A stretch of 64,000 bases of DNA, from positions 1,038,001-1,102,000 of the forward strand of contig NZ_CP093337.1 in the NCBI RefSeq assembly GCF_022637395.1. Reading direction: 5' to 3'. Source of the stretch: Shinella sp. H4-D48 (GTDB lineage Bacteria > Pseudomonadota > Alphaproteobacteria > Rhizobiales > Rhizobiaceae). Of this stretch, positions 18,038-25,544 are shown one piece after another (the first letter of the stretch is position 1; every line of letters starts with the position of its first letter). A program made the position numbers and the translations under genes. Under the pieces are notes generated by a model. That model was not told the origin of the DNA, ran no database searches, and saw only the letters and a program-made list of their open reading frames with translations.

Positions 18038-19420
18038 TCAAACGGGAACGCGGATCGTCACACGCAGACCGCCCATCGGGCTATCCGAAAGCGTGACGTT
18101 GCCGCCGTGGCTGCGGGCGATATCGAGCGCGATGGCAAGGCCGAGGCCGGTGCCGGAGGCATCCAGGTTGCGGGCGTCATCGAGGCGGAAGAATGGTTTG
18201 AAGACGTCATCGCGGGCTTTTTCCGGAATGCCGGGGCCGTCGTCGTCAACGGTGATGGTCAGCCACTTGGCGCGATGACGCGCCTCGACGTGCACGCTCT
18301 TCGCGTAACGCAGCGCGTTGGAAACGACGTTGCCGACAAGGCGCGTGAAGGCGTTGGGGCGCACCATGATCTCGTCATCGCCTTCTATCTCGCTGGAGAA
18401 GGCGCGCTCATGCAGTTCGGCCTCGAGGGACAGCCGCTCGATAAGGTCCGAGAGGCGCAGTTTGCCGACATCCTCCTCGGCGTCGCCGCGGGCGAAGGAG
18501 AGGTAGCCTTCCAGCATGGTCTGCATGTCCTCGACATCCTTTCCCATGCCCTGAAGTTCAGGTTTGTCGCCGGCCAGCGCCAGTTGCAGCTTGAAGCGGG
18601 TGAGGATCGTGCGCAGATCGTGGCTCACGCCCGTGAGCATGGCGGTGCGTTGCTCGATCTGGCGCTCGATGCGTTCGCGCATGAGGATGAAGGCGAGGCC
18701 CGCGCGTCGCACTTCGTCGGCGCCGCGCGGTGCGAAATTCTCCGGCATCTTCTGCCCCTTGCCGAAGCTTTCGGCCGCCTGCGCCAGCGCGAGGATGGGA
18801 CGGATCTGCCCGCGCAGGAAGAGGATGGAGATGAGGATCAGCACCAGCGAAGCCCCGACCATCCAGAGCAGGAAAATATGGGTGTTCGACGCGTAGGCCT
18901 GGTTTCGCCGCGCATAGACGCGCAGGATCTTGTTGTCGAGCAGGATGCGGATCTCGACGACCTTGCTCTCGCCCACGGTGTCGATCCAGAACGGCCGGCG
19001 AATCTGGCGGACAATTTCCTCGCTCAGGATCTCATCGAGGATATTGAAGAAAGGCTTGCTGCGCGGCGGCGGCAGCGTCGTGCCCTGCTCGACGGAGATA
19101 ATGAGCTCCAGCCGCTCGCGGGCGATGCGTGTGATCTCGGCGTAGTCGTCGTCCTGCGGATAGGTCTCGATCAGGTCGATGATGGCGGCGATGTCGCGGG
19201 TAACGGCCATGGACAGGCGCTGCGTGACGAGCTGCCAGTGTCGTTCCATGAAAACAAAGGCGACCACCGCCTGGAGAAGCACCATCGGCAGGATGATGAT
19301 AAGCAGCGAGCGGGCGTAGAGGCCGGTCGGCATCTGGTGGCGCAGCCAGCGCGTGAAGCGCTTCCAGCCGACGGACGGCGCGCGCTCGATATCCCGCCGG
19401 AAAGCCGAAAACAGGGTCAT
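18038..19420 (-). CDS. Sensor histidine kinase of EnvZ-like family
   Basis: A 460-residue membrane kinase. It has two membrane segments (about residues 38-58 and 180-200) around a periplasmic loop, a HAMP linker, the phospho-acceptor motif TGVSHDLRTILTRFKL, N-box NVVSNALRYAKS, and ATP-lid motifs DDGPGIP and GTGLGLAIALDIARSHGG. The kinase pairs with the OmpR-type regulator that precedes it by 31 bases. The signal sensed is unknown. An alphaproteobacterial relative of the partner, PetR of Rhodobacter capsulatus, affects cytochrome and heme-related functions. Confidence 0.93.
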   Translation of the reverse strand: MTLFSAFRRDIERAPSVGWKRFTRWLRHQMPTGLYARSLLIIILPMVLLQAVVAFVFMERHWQLVTQRLSMAVTRDIAAIIDLIETYPQDDDYAEITRIARERLELIISVEQGTTLPPPRSKPFFNILDEILSEEIVRQIRRPFWIDTVGESKVVEIRILLDNKILRVYARRNQAYASNTHIFLLWMVGASLVLILISILFLRGQIRPILALAQAAESFGKGQKMPENFAPRGADEVRRAGLAFILMRERIERQIEQRTAMLTGVSHDLRTILTRFKLQLALAGDKPELQGMGKDVEDMQTMLEGYLSFARGDAEEDVGKLRLSDLIERLSLEAELHERAFSSEIEGDDEIMVRPNAFTRLVGNVVSNALRYAKSVHVEARHRAKWLTITVDDDGPGIPEKARDDVFKPFFRLDDARNLDASGTGLGLAIALDIARSHGGNVTLSDSPMGGLRVTIRVPV

Positions 19421-19451
19421 GTGGTCACATTCCCCGACGGACCGCGCACGG

Positions 19452-20165
19452 TCAACCCTGCTCCACGCTCAGGCGGTAGCCGATGCCGCGCACGGTCTGG
19501 AGCCAGACTGGGTTGGACGGATCTTCCTCGATCTTGCGGCGCAGGCGGTTGATCTGCACGTCGATGGTGCGCTCGCCCACCTCCGTTTCCTCGCCGATCA
19601 GTTCGTGGCGCGGAATGGTCTCGCCGGCCCGCTGGGCAAACAGCAGCATGATGTCCTGCTCGCGATCGGTAAGCCGGATGGGATCGCCGCCGCGTTTCAG
19701 TTCCTTGCGCACGATGGAGAACGTGTAGGGACCGAACATGACCTGCTCGATCTTCGGCCCGGCGGGCGCAGCATTGCGCTTGAGGATGTTGTTGATGCGC
19801 AGCACCAGTTCGCGCGGTTCGAATGGCTTGGACAGATAGTCGTCCGCCCCGGCTTCCAGACCCTCGATGCGCGCCCGGGATTCGGCGAGCGCCGTCAGCA
19901 TGAGGATCGGTACGGGCCGGATTTCCCTGAGGCTCTTGGTGAGCGACAGGCCGCTTTCGCCGGGCATCATCACGTCCATGATGATGAGGTCGTAGTCGAG
20001 GCCGCGCAGTTTGCGCCGGGCCTCGTCGGCATCCGCCGCTACCGTCACACGAAACCCCTGCTCGACGAGATAGCGGCCGAGAAGGTCGCGGATGCGCGTG
20101 TCGTCATCGACGACCAGAAGGTGGGAAGCATCGTCGGAGGGCGCGCCGGCAGCCGTCATCGTCAT
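19452..20165 (-). CDS. petR: OmpR-family response regulator (PetR-like)
   Basis: About 237 residues. The receiver domain has the acidic pocket VVDDD, the phospho-acceptor aspartate in LIIMDVMMPG and the switch lysine in YLSKPFEP. The winged-helix DNA-binding domain follows (LTDREQDIMLLFAQRAGE, ERTIDVQINRLRRKIEEDP, VRGIGYRL). I use the ATG at 20165 with GGGAG just upstream; 20159 is an alternative. A MarR gene immediately before it recalls petP-petR of Rhodobacter, hence the symbol, which is given with moderate confidence. Confidence 0.9.
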   Translation of the reverse strand: MTMTAAGAPSDDASHLLVVDDDTRIRDLLGRYLVEQGFRVTVAADADEARRKLRGLDYDLIIMDVMMPGESGLSLTKSLREIRPVPILMLTALAESRARIEGLEAGADDYLSKPFEPRELVLRINNILKRNAAPAGPKIEQVMFGPYTFSIVRKELKRGGDPIRLTDREQDIMLLFAQRAGETIPRHELIGEETEVGERTIDVQINRLRRKIEEDPSNPVWLQTVRGIGYRLSVEQG

Positions 20166-20183
20166 CAATCTCCCTGAAACCGG

Positions 20184-20690
20184 TCAGTCGCTCTTGGCAT
20201 TCTGCATGCCGGCGAGAAACCGGATTACGGTGCGCCGATCGTCCGGCGCCATTTTCTCGAATGCACGGGCGATGCGGCGGGATTGCGGCTCAGCCAGTGC
20301 GAGCGCCAGTTCCCGCCCCGTCCGCGTCGGGTAAAGCTTGCGCTGGCGGCGGTCCTCGGGGCCGGCCACCTGCTGGATATAGCCGGAATCCACGAGCTGC
20401 TTCAAGACGCGTGCCAGGCTCTGCTTGGTGATCTTCAGCGTGTCGAGAAGATCGGCGACCGTCATGCCGGGCTCGCGGTTGACAAAGTGAACGACGCGGT
20501 GATGGGCGCGCCCGAAGCCGCTCTTTTCGAGAATGGCGTCGGGATCGGAAATGAAGTCGCGGTAGGCGAAGAACAGACCTTCGATGATCTCCATATCGAT
20601 GCGGCCGTCGCCGGTCATCGCGTCCTCGTGCAGCTCGTTCTTGCCGTCTTTGTCCGGCATCTGTCGGGCCACGGTGTCATTTCCTTTCAT
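20184..20690 (-). CDS. petP: MarR-family regulator (PetP-like)
   Basis: A 168-residue winged helix-turn-helix protein: VADLLDTLKITKQSLARVLKQLVDSGYIQ is the recognition region and GPEDRRQRKLYPTRTG the beta-wing with the conserved DRR. AAGGGTGG sets the ATG at 20690. It leads the operon MarR - OmpR regulator - kinase - DUF1349 with gaps of 18, 31 and 13 bases. A perfect 8-bp-arm palindrome lies 32 bases upstream of its start, in the region shared with ilvE, and is the natural site for autoregulation. Ligand unknown. Confidence 0.9.
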   Translation of the reverse strand: MKGNDTVARQMPDKDGKNELHEDAMTGDGRIDMEIIEGLFFAYRDFISDPDAILEKSGFGRAHHRVVHFVNREPGMTVADLLDTLKITKQSLARVLKQLVDSGYIQQVAGPEDRRQRKLYPTRTGRELALALAEPQSRRIARAFEKMAPDDRRTVIRFLAGMQNAKSD

Positions 20691-20721
20691 GTCGCGCCAC
20701 CCTTGCGTAATTTTCGGCAAG

Positions 20722-20744
20722 ATATGTCAGCTTTGTTGACATAT
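20722..20744. promoter_or_regulatory. Perfect palindrome between MarR gene and ilvE, candidate MarR operator
   Basis: ATATGTCA-GCTTTGT-TGACATAT has two perfect 8-base arms. The right arm overlaps TTGACA (20736-20741), which with a 17-base spacer to TAGGGT could be a plus-strand promoter for ilvE. A MarR dimer bound here could block both the MarR operon and ilvE. MarR operators usually have this size and symmetry. Confidence 0.7.
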
Positions 20745-20926
20745 TTTTCCGTCATTGCTAGGGTTCCCGTCGTTATTGCGGTCCCCGGGGCACCGTTGCG
20801 AGGTGTTTGCCCGATTCTCAATCTGGACTACCTTTCCACTCAGGTAATCCCGCCGTTTCTGGTTAGACCGCAATTGGCGAAACAATCAACAGAAAGAATG
20901 GCGTGAGAGCGCCGGAGGATGACACG

Positions 20927-21814
20927 ATGGCAGTTCCCTTCGATCAACTGGATGGACAAATCTGGTTCAACGGTGAGTTCGTCGACTGGAAGGATGCAAA
21001 GATCCATGTGCTGACGCATGGCCTGCACTATGCAAGCGCCGTGTTCGAGGGCGAGCGCGCTTATGGCGGGCGCATCTTCAAGCTCACCGAGCATAACCAG
21101 CGCCTGCACGCCTCCGCCGAAATTCTCGGCTTCAAGATTCCCTATTCCGTTGAAGAGCTGGATGCCGCGAGCGTGGAGCTCCTGAAGCGCCAAGGCTTCT
21201 CCGAGGCCTATGTCCGCCCGATCGCCTGGCGCGGTTCGGAAATGATGGGCGTTTCGGCACAGAGCAACCGCATCAACGTGGCCATCGCCATCTGGCAGTG
21301 GGGCAGCTACTTCAACCCGGCCGAAAAGCTGAAGGGCATCCGTCTCGACATCGCCGAGTACCGTCGTCCCGACCCGCGGACCGCGCCGTCGAAGTCCAAG
21401 GCCGCCGGCCTCTACATGATCTGCACGATCTCCAAGCATGCCGCCGAGGCCAAGGGCTACGCGGATGCGATGATGCTGGATTATCGCGGCCAGGTGGCGG
21501 AAGCGACCGGCGCCAATATTTTCTTCGTCAAGGATGGCGTCATTCATACGCCCACGCCGGACTGCTTCCTCGACGGCATCACGCGCCGCACGGTGATCGA
21601 GCTTGCCAAGCGCCGTGGCTATCAGGTCATCGAGCGGGTCATCATGCCGGAAGAGCTGTCGGACTTCTCCGAATGCTTCCTGACCGGCTCGGCCGCCGAA
21701 GTGACGCCGGTCTCCGAAATCGGACCGTACCGCTTCACGCCCGGCACGATCTGCGAAACGCTGATGAACGATTATATGAAGGAAGTCTACCCGGTCGCTG
21801 CGGCCGCTGAGTAA
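20927..21814 (+). CDS. ilvE: Branched-chain amino acid aminotransferase
   Basis: A 295-residue fold-type IV PLP enzyme that moves the amino group between glutamate and the 2-oxo acids of leucine, isoleucine and valine. Motifs: the early HVLTHGLHYASAVFEGERAY, the lysine for PLP in SKSKAAGLYM, EATGANIFFV, and the phosphate-binding FLTGSAAEVTPV. GGAGG 7 bases upstream supports the ATG at 20927 rather than 20903. It is divergent from the MarR-led operon and ends with a strong terminator. Confidence 0.96.
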   Translation: MAVPFDQLDGQIWFNGEFVDWKDAKIHVLTHGLHYASAVFEGERAYGGRIFKLTEHNQRLHASAEILGFKIPYSVEELDAASVELLKRQGFSEAYVRPIAWRGSEMMGVSAQSNRINVAIAIWQWGSYFNPAEKLKGIRLDIAEYRRPDPRTAPSKSKAAGLYMICTISKHAAEAKGYADAMMLDYRGQVAEATGANIFFVKDGVIHTPTPDCFLDGITRRTVIELAKRRGYQVIERVIMPEELSDFSECFLTGSAAEVTPVSEIGPYRFTPGTICETLMNDYMKEVYPVAAAAE

Positions 21815-21841
21815 GCGTCAGCCGCGTCATTGACGCCAAGT

Positions 21842-21868
21842 CGGCGGCCCCAGCGGGCCGCCGTTTTT
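21842..21868 (+). terminator. Intrinsic terminator of ilvE
   Basis: CGGCGGCCC-CAGC-GGGCCGCCG followed by TTTTT, 27 bases after the ilvE stop codon. Confidence 0.93.
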
Positions 21869-21878
21869 CGTTCTGCGC

Positions 21879-22148
21879 TCAGGCCGCTTTCTTGCCGAGA
21901 ACCGCGCCGACGATTGCGGTGAGCACGCCACCCCCGACCAGGCCGCCGATACCGTTGGCGACGAGGCCGCTCAGGCCCGCTTCGCCGCCGAGCAGCTGGA
22001 GCAGCATACCGCCGCCTACGCCGCCGATGGCGCCGACAATGGTGCGAACGATAACGCTGACGGCCGCCTGCTTCAGCGCCGCACCGGCGACGTTGCCTCC
22101 GACAGCGCCGGCAATGAGCTGCGTGATGATGGGCATCAATGCTTCCAT
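21879..22148 (-). CDS. Small glycine-zipper membrane protein, function unknown
   Basis: An 89-residue, very hydrophobic protein rich in GxxxG and GG motifs (IAGAVGGNVAGAAL, GAIGGVGGGMLLQLLGG, GGLVGGGVLTAIVGAVLG) and ending with KKAA. It would insert in the membrane as two or three glycine-packed helices. GAGGGGAATTCC before the ATG is a good ribosome-binding site. Similar small proteins are common in rhizobia but unnamed; it could be a membrane structural or bacteriocin-like peptide. Confidence 0.75.
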   Translation of the reverse strand: MEALMPIITQLIAGAVGGNVAGAALKQAAVSVIVRTIVGAIGGVGGGMLLQLLGGEAGLSGLVANGIGGLVGGGVLTAIVGAVLGKKAA

Positions 22149-22386
22149 GGAATTCCCCTCCTGATCGTCCGCCGAGGGTTACCCCAGGCGGACAGGTTGC
22201 CCTCGGACCGCAGCCCCTCGGGACCGCGCCCCGCGCCGATAGACTCGACAGTCGAAAGGTGCGGCCAATTTTGCGGCCTGTCAATTTATCCGTGTGAGCT
22301 GCATGGCGCATTCGCCGTCAGGTGCAGGGTAGATGCCCTGTATCCGCAGGAACAGACGCGTTTTGCGCATCGCCGTAAAAGTCGTT

Positions 22387-22411
22387 GGAACAAACATGCC
22401 CCACGGCTATT
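22387..22411 (+). promoter_or_regulatory. Candidate EcfG/RpoE2-type stress promoter
   Basis: GGAAC at 22387-22391, then 18 bases, then TT at 22410-22411, matching the RpoE2 pattern GGAAC-N18-19-TT known from S. meliloti. The small membrane protein starts 28 bases downstream. The -10 is TATTT rather than CGTT, so this is weaker than the sites at 37610 and 49918. Confidence 0.4.
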
Positions 22412-22438
22412 TCCCCAGCACAATCAAGGAGACGGACA

Positions 22439-22603
22439 ATGCATCCCACGACGAAGACGCCGCATGACACGGTTGCCAGAGGGCTTCGGCCGGTGGTTTT
22501 CCTTTATGCCATGCTTAATATCGTCGTCGCCACATTCCTGCTCTCGACCGTCTCCCTTTCGCCCGTCAGCGGCCCCGCGGAAGAAATGGCAAGCCTGCGC
22601 TGA
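22439..22603 (+). CDS. Small single-span membrane protein (54 aa), function unknown
   Basis: AAGGAG lies 7 bases before the ATG. The 54 residues contain one hydrophobic helix (VVFLYAMLNIVVATFLLSTVSL) after a basic N-terminus, with a short tail. No family is recognised. A candidate general-stress promoter lies just upstream. It is likely a real gene because of the ribosome-binding site and membrane topology, but homology is needed to be sure. Confidence 0.6.
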   Translation: MHPTTKTPHDTVARGLRPVVFLYAMLNIVVATFLLSTVSLSPVSGPAEEMASLR

Positions 22604-22671
22604 CGTCCCGCTTGGTGCGGAGTATCCCTTCCGGCTATAGGTGGGCAAAGCGGCAACCGAGCGAGGACCCT

Positions 22672-23319
22672 ATGGGCATGCTTCAGGCGGGCATCATTCC
22701 CGTCACACCTTTCCAGCAGAACTGCACCATTCTCTTCGATACGGAGACCAAGGAAGGTGTCGTGGTCGATCCGGGCGGCGATGTCGATGCCATCTTGCGG
22801 ACCATTGAGGAGAACGGCATCACGCTGAAGGCGATCTGGCTGACGCATGGCCATATCGACCATGCGGGTGGCGCGAAGGAACTCAAGGAAGCGCTCGGCC
22901 TCGACATTGTCGGCCCCCACAAGGATGACCTGCCCTTGCTGCAGGCGCTCGAAACGCAGGCGCAGCGCTTCGGTGTGGCGATGAAGGTCTCGAATGTCGT
23001 TCCCGACCGCTGGCTGGACGATGGCGACACCGTTTCCTTCGGGGAGCACGAGTTCGAGGTGTCCCATACGCCGGGCCACGCTCCGGGCCACGTTATCTAC
23101 TTCAACCGCAAGCAGGGCTTCGCCCATCTCGGCGATGTATTGTTCCAGGGTTCGATCGGCCGGACGGACCTGCCGGGCGGCAACCATGAGCAGCTGCTCC
23201 AGTCTATCCGTGACAAGGTGCTTCCTCTCGGAGACGAGGTCGGCTTCCTGTGCGGTCACGGCCCGGGCGGCCGCATCGGCGAGGAACGGCGCACCAACCC
23301 GTTCCTGCGCGGTCTCTGA
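22672..23319 (+). CDS. MBL-fold metallo-hydrolase (glyoxalase II-like)
   Basis: A 215-residue metallo-beta-lactamase-fold enzyme. The zinc motif THGHIDH is at residues 58-64 and later ligands are in SHTPGHAPGHV and HLGDVLF. It is shorter than true GloB and resembles YcbL-type type II glyoxalases, which hydrolyse thioesters such as lactoylglutathione. No neighbour clarifies the substrate. ATG at 22672 (or 22678). Confidence 0.9.
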   Translation: MGMLQAGIIPVTPFQQNCTILFDTETKEGVVVDPGGDVDAILRTIEENGITLKAIWLTHGHIDHAGGAKELKEALGLDIVGPHKDDLPLLQALETQAQRFGVAMKVSNVVPDRWLDDGDTVSFGEHEFEVSHTPGHAPGHVIYFNRKQGFAHLGDVLFQGSIGRTDLPGGNHEQLLQSIRDKVLPLGDEVGFLCGHGPGGRIGEERRTNPFLRGL

Positions 23320-23328
23320 AACGAAAAC

Positions 23329-23346
23329 GGGCGCCGTCAGGCGCCC
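23329..23346 (-). terminator. Terminator between convergent MBL and BA14K genes
   Basis: GGGCGCC-GTCA-GGCGCCC. On the minus strand it is followed by CGTTTTCG and lies 22 bases after the BA14K stop; on the plus strand it follows the MBL gene by 9 bases with a weaker T stretch. Confidence 0.7.
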
Positions 23347-23368
23347 GCTCTTGTTCATGTGGGTGGTG

Positions 23369-23803
23369 TCAGCCCGCGGTGCAGAAATGCTCGCGGCCGT
23401 CATAGCCGACGAATGTGCCGCTCTGCGGGTCGAACGAGCGATAGCGGCGGGCGCAGTAATCGTACCAGGACTGGGTCCAGGGTTCGTAGCTGGGGGCCGG
23501 ACGGTAGATTACGCGGCGCTCGGGTTCGGGATAGTATTCCGGCTCGACATAGCGGCGCTCGACGTAACGCGGTTCGTCGTAGCGGGGCTGGGAAGCAAGC
23601 GCGCCGCCGATGATGACGCCGGTGGCAAGACCGAGCGCGCCGCCGATCAGGGCGTCGCGGTCACGGTGGCGGCGGTGCTCGCGATAGCCGCCGTCGCGCC
23701 AGTAACCGTCGCGGTCGCGCGCCTGGGAGACGCCGGCAGTTGCGGTCAGCGCCATCGCGGCGACGGCTACGGACAGGACCAGGGCCTTCATTATGTTCTT
23801 CAT
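23369..23803 (-). CDS. BA14K-family secreted protein
   Basis: A 144-residue protein with a Sec signal (ALVLSVAVAAMALTATAGVSQA), an arginine/tyrosine-rich middle, a glycine-rich hydrophobic stretch (DALIGGALGLATGVIIGGALA) and the C-terminal BA14K motif: YDYCARRYRSFDPQSGTFVG then DGREHFC. The family is named after a Brucella abortus 14-kDa immunoreactive, lectin-like protein. AAGGA 8 bases upstream fixes the ATG at 23803. Probably membrane-anchored or periplasmic. Confidence 0.9.
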   Translation of the reverse strand: MKNIMKALVLSVAVAAMALTATAGVSQARDRDGYWRDGGYREHRRHRDRDALIGGALGLATGVIIGGALASQPRYDEPRYVERRYVEPEYYPEPERRVIYRPAPSYEPWTQSWYDYCARRYRSFDPQSGTFVGYDGREHFCTAG

Positions 23804-23885
23804 GGCATCGTTCCTTTGGACGCCGGCCTTTGCCGGTCGATGACAGGAATAAACTAGATGATTTTGGCTGAACGCAGGCTGAACG

Positions 23886-23909
23886 AAAAAACCCGGCATC
23901 ACTGCCGGG
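23886..23909 (-). terminator. Intrinsic terminator of the cold-shock gene
   Basis: CCCGGCA-TCAC-TGCCGGG, followed on the minus strand by TTTTTTCG, 29 bases after the cold-shock gene stop. Confidence 0.9.
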
Positions 23910-23937
23910 CTCCAACTCAAAATCCTGAGATTACCGG

Positions 23938-24153
23938 TTAGCCGGCAATCTCGAGGTTGACCGCCTTCGGGCCTTTGCCGCGGCGATCAGGTTCCGTGTC
24001 GAAGCTTACCTTCTGGTTTTCGGAAAGGCCGTTCAGGCCGGAAGCCTGTACAGCAGAGATGTGTACGAAAATATCCGCACCACCATTGTCGGGCTTGATG
24101 AAACCAAAGCCCTTCTCAGTGTTGAAGAATTTTACAATGCCAGTTTCGGCCAT
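23938..24153 (-). CDS. cspA: CspA-family cold-shock protein
   Basis: A 71-residue single cold-shock domain. The RNA-binding motifs are GFGFIKPD and DIFVHIS, set in the normal order with GIVKFFNTEKG before them. It binds single-stranded RNA and melts secondary structure. AAAGGACC precedes the ATG. A hairpin just upstream of this site suggests control of translation by leader folding. Several CspA paralogues exist in rhizobia; the symbol is generic. Confidence 0.93.
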   Translation of the reverse strand: MAETGIVKFFNTEKGFGFIKPDNGGADIFVHISAVQASGLNGLSENQKVSFDTEPDRRGKGPKAVNLEIAG

Positions 24154-24171
24154 GCGTCAGGTCCTTTTCTC

Positions 24172-24198
24172 TCTGCCCGTATATTGGCGGCGGGCAGA
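24172..24198 (-). promoter_or_regulatory. Hairpin in the 5' leader of the cold-shock gene
   Basis: TCTGCCCG...CGGGCAGA forms an 8-bp perfect stem with an 11-base loop directly upstream of the ribosome-binding site (AAAGG). Leaders of cspA genes are known to refold with temperature, so this is a plausible thermosensitive element; the role is inferred. Confidence 0.5.
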
Positions 24199-24554
24199 AC
24201 GTCAGTTTTGCCCCGAAGGGCGTTAGGCAGGCAGTTCTCGAGGTTGAGGAAAGGGTCCTGTTTTCACCGCAGCCAGCCAACCATATGACCCTGGGATCAT
24301 CCAGATGTTGGCTGCCCGGAATTATTTCGCGTCTCCGGCGCGCTTTTATTAAAGGTCTTCCCGTGTCCGCAAATTGCCCGAACAAAGGAAGATTGATGTG
24401 TTTGTGGCAAATTGGCAAGCAAAAGTTTTGGCGGGCATTTGACATGCCTCACTTTGGTCAAATTGCAGGCGATTGCCGAAAAAGTCACCCCCCGCCATGA
24501 AGGAAGAGGTTAGTGGCAAGATCTATATTGTGCGGTCGCGGGAAACGGCCGGCA
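24199..24554. other. Intergenic stretch upstream of the cold-shock gene
   Basis: About 356 bases without a convincing gene. It should hold the cold-shock gene promoter and a long 5' leader on the minus strand. Short frames on both strands lack ribosome-binding sites. It is AT-richer than flanking genes (for example TTTTATTAAAGG near 24345). I cannot fix promoter boxes. Confidence 0.5.
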
Positions 24555-25457
24555 TCATACTTCGGCGGGCGTATTCCCGCGCCGCTCGCGCAGCAGTTCC
24601 GGCACCAGTTCCACAGCAAGCATCGCAAGGAAGATGATTCCGCAGCCAATATAACCGGCTGTGCTGATGGTCTCGCCCAGCAGAAGCACGCCGAAGAAGG
24701 CTGCGAACAGCGCCTCGCTGGACAGGAAGATCGCCGCCTGCGGCGCAGTCGTATAACGCTGCGCGATGTTCTGGACCATGAAGGCGAGGCCGCTGGAGAA
24801 CAGTCCGGCATAGAGGATTTCCGGCAGAGCGCCCGTGATGGCGGCGAGGCTGACCGGCTCGAAGAGCGCGCCGAAGGCGCAGCCGAGCACGCCGCAGATG
24901 GCGAACTGCGTGAGTGACAGCGCGAGCGGCCGCCCGGAGCGGCCGGCGAAGACACCGACGCAGATCATCTGCACGGACCAGAGAACCGCACACAGGATGG
25001 TCAGCATGTCGCCGACCGTCAGGGCTGCAAGCGTGCCGCCGGACAACAGGAAGATGCCGACGGACGCCATGACGGCGGCCGGCCAGATGACCCAGTGCGG
25101 CCGACGGCGCAATATCAGCACGGTGAGAATGGGCGTGAAGACGACATAGAGACCGGTGAGGAAGCCGGAATTGGTGACGGTCGTCGTGAGGAGACCGACC
25201 TGCTGGGAGCTGGCGGCGGCGAAGAGCGCAAGGCCTGTCAGCACGAAGCCGGCCATGTCCCTGCGGCTGACGGCGGTTTCGGCGCGCATCTGTTCCCACC
25301 GGGCGAAGGGCAGGGCGACGAGGGTTGCCACTGCAAAGCGCAGGCCTATGAACCAGATCGGCCCGAGCGTCTGCATCGCGGTCGATTGCGCGATGAAGCC
25401 CGCGCCCCAGATGGCGCCGGCCAGCAACAGGAGAAGGTTCGCCTGAATGCGCGTCAT
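24555..25457 (-). CDS. DMT-family (EamA) transporter
   Basis: A 300-residue inner-membrane protein with ten predicted helices in two EamA repeats (LLLLAGAIWGAGFIAQ at the start of the first; LAGRSG-side then ALSLTQFAICGVLG and IFLSSEALFAAFFGVLLLGE in the second). Such carriers export amino acids, metabolites or drugs; the substrate is unknown. ATG at 25457 has AGGGTGG upstream. The stop lies at the edge of a long intergenic region. Confidence 0.9.
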   Translation of the reverse strand: MTRIQANLLLLLAGAIWGAGFIAQSTAMQTLGPIWFIGLRFAVATLVALPFARWEQMRAETAVSRRDMAGFVLTGLALFAAASSQQVGLLTTTVTNSGFLTGLYVVFTPILTVLILRRRPHWVIWPAAVMASVGIFLLSGGTLAALTVGDMLTILCAVLWSVQMICVGVFAGRSGRPLALSLTQFAICGVLGCAFGALFEPVSLAAITGALPEILYAGLFSSGLAFMVQNIAQRYTTAPQAAIFLSSEALFAAFFGVLLLGETISTAGYIGCGIIFLAMLAVELVPELLRERRGNTPAEV

Positions 25458-25544
25458 GTCATTCCACCCTGATGGAGGCAACCGGCGCGGAAGGCGCCGC
25501 TCATCCTGCTAGCAGGCGCCCGTTTTTTGGGCAAGGGTGGAGGC

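Noticed and set aside
24285-24500. Plus-strand frame of 71 codons upstream of the cold-shock gene
   Set aside because: No ribosome-binding site and odd composition (Cys/Arg/Trp-rich); more likely leader sequence of the minus-strand gene.
24497-24640. Short plus-strand frame starting ATGAAGGAAGAG
   Set aside because: It overlaps the end of the DMT transporter gene antisense, lacks a site upstream and has no recognisable feature.
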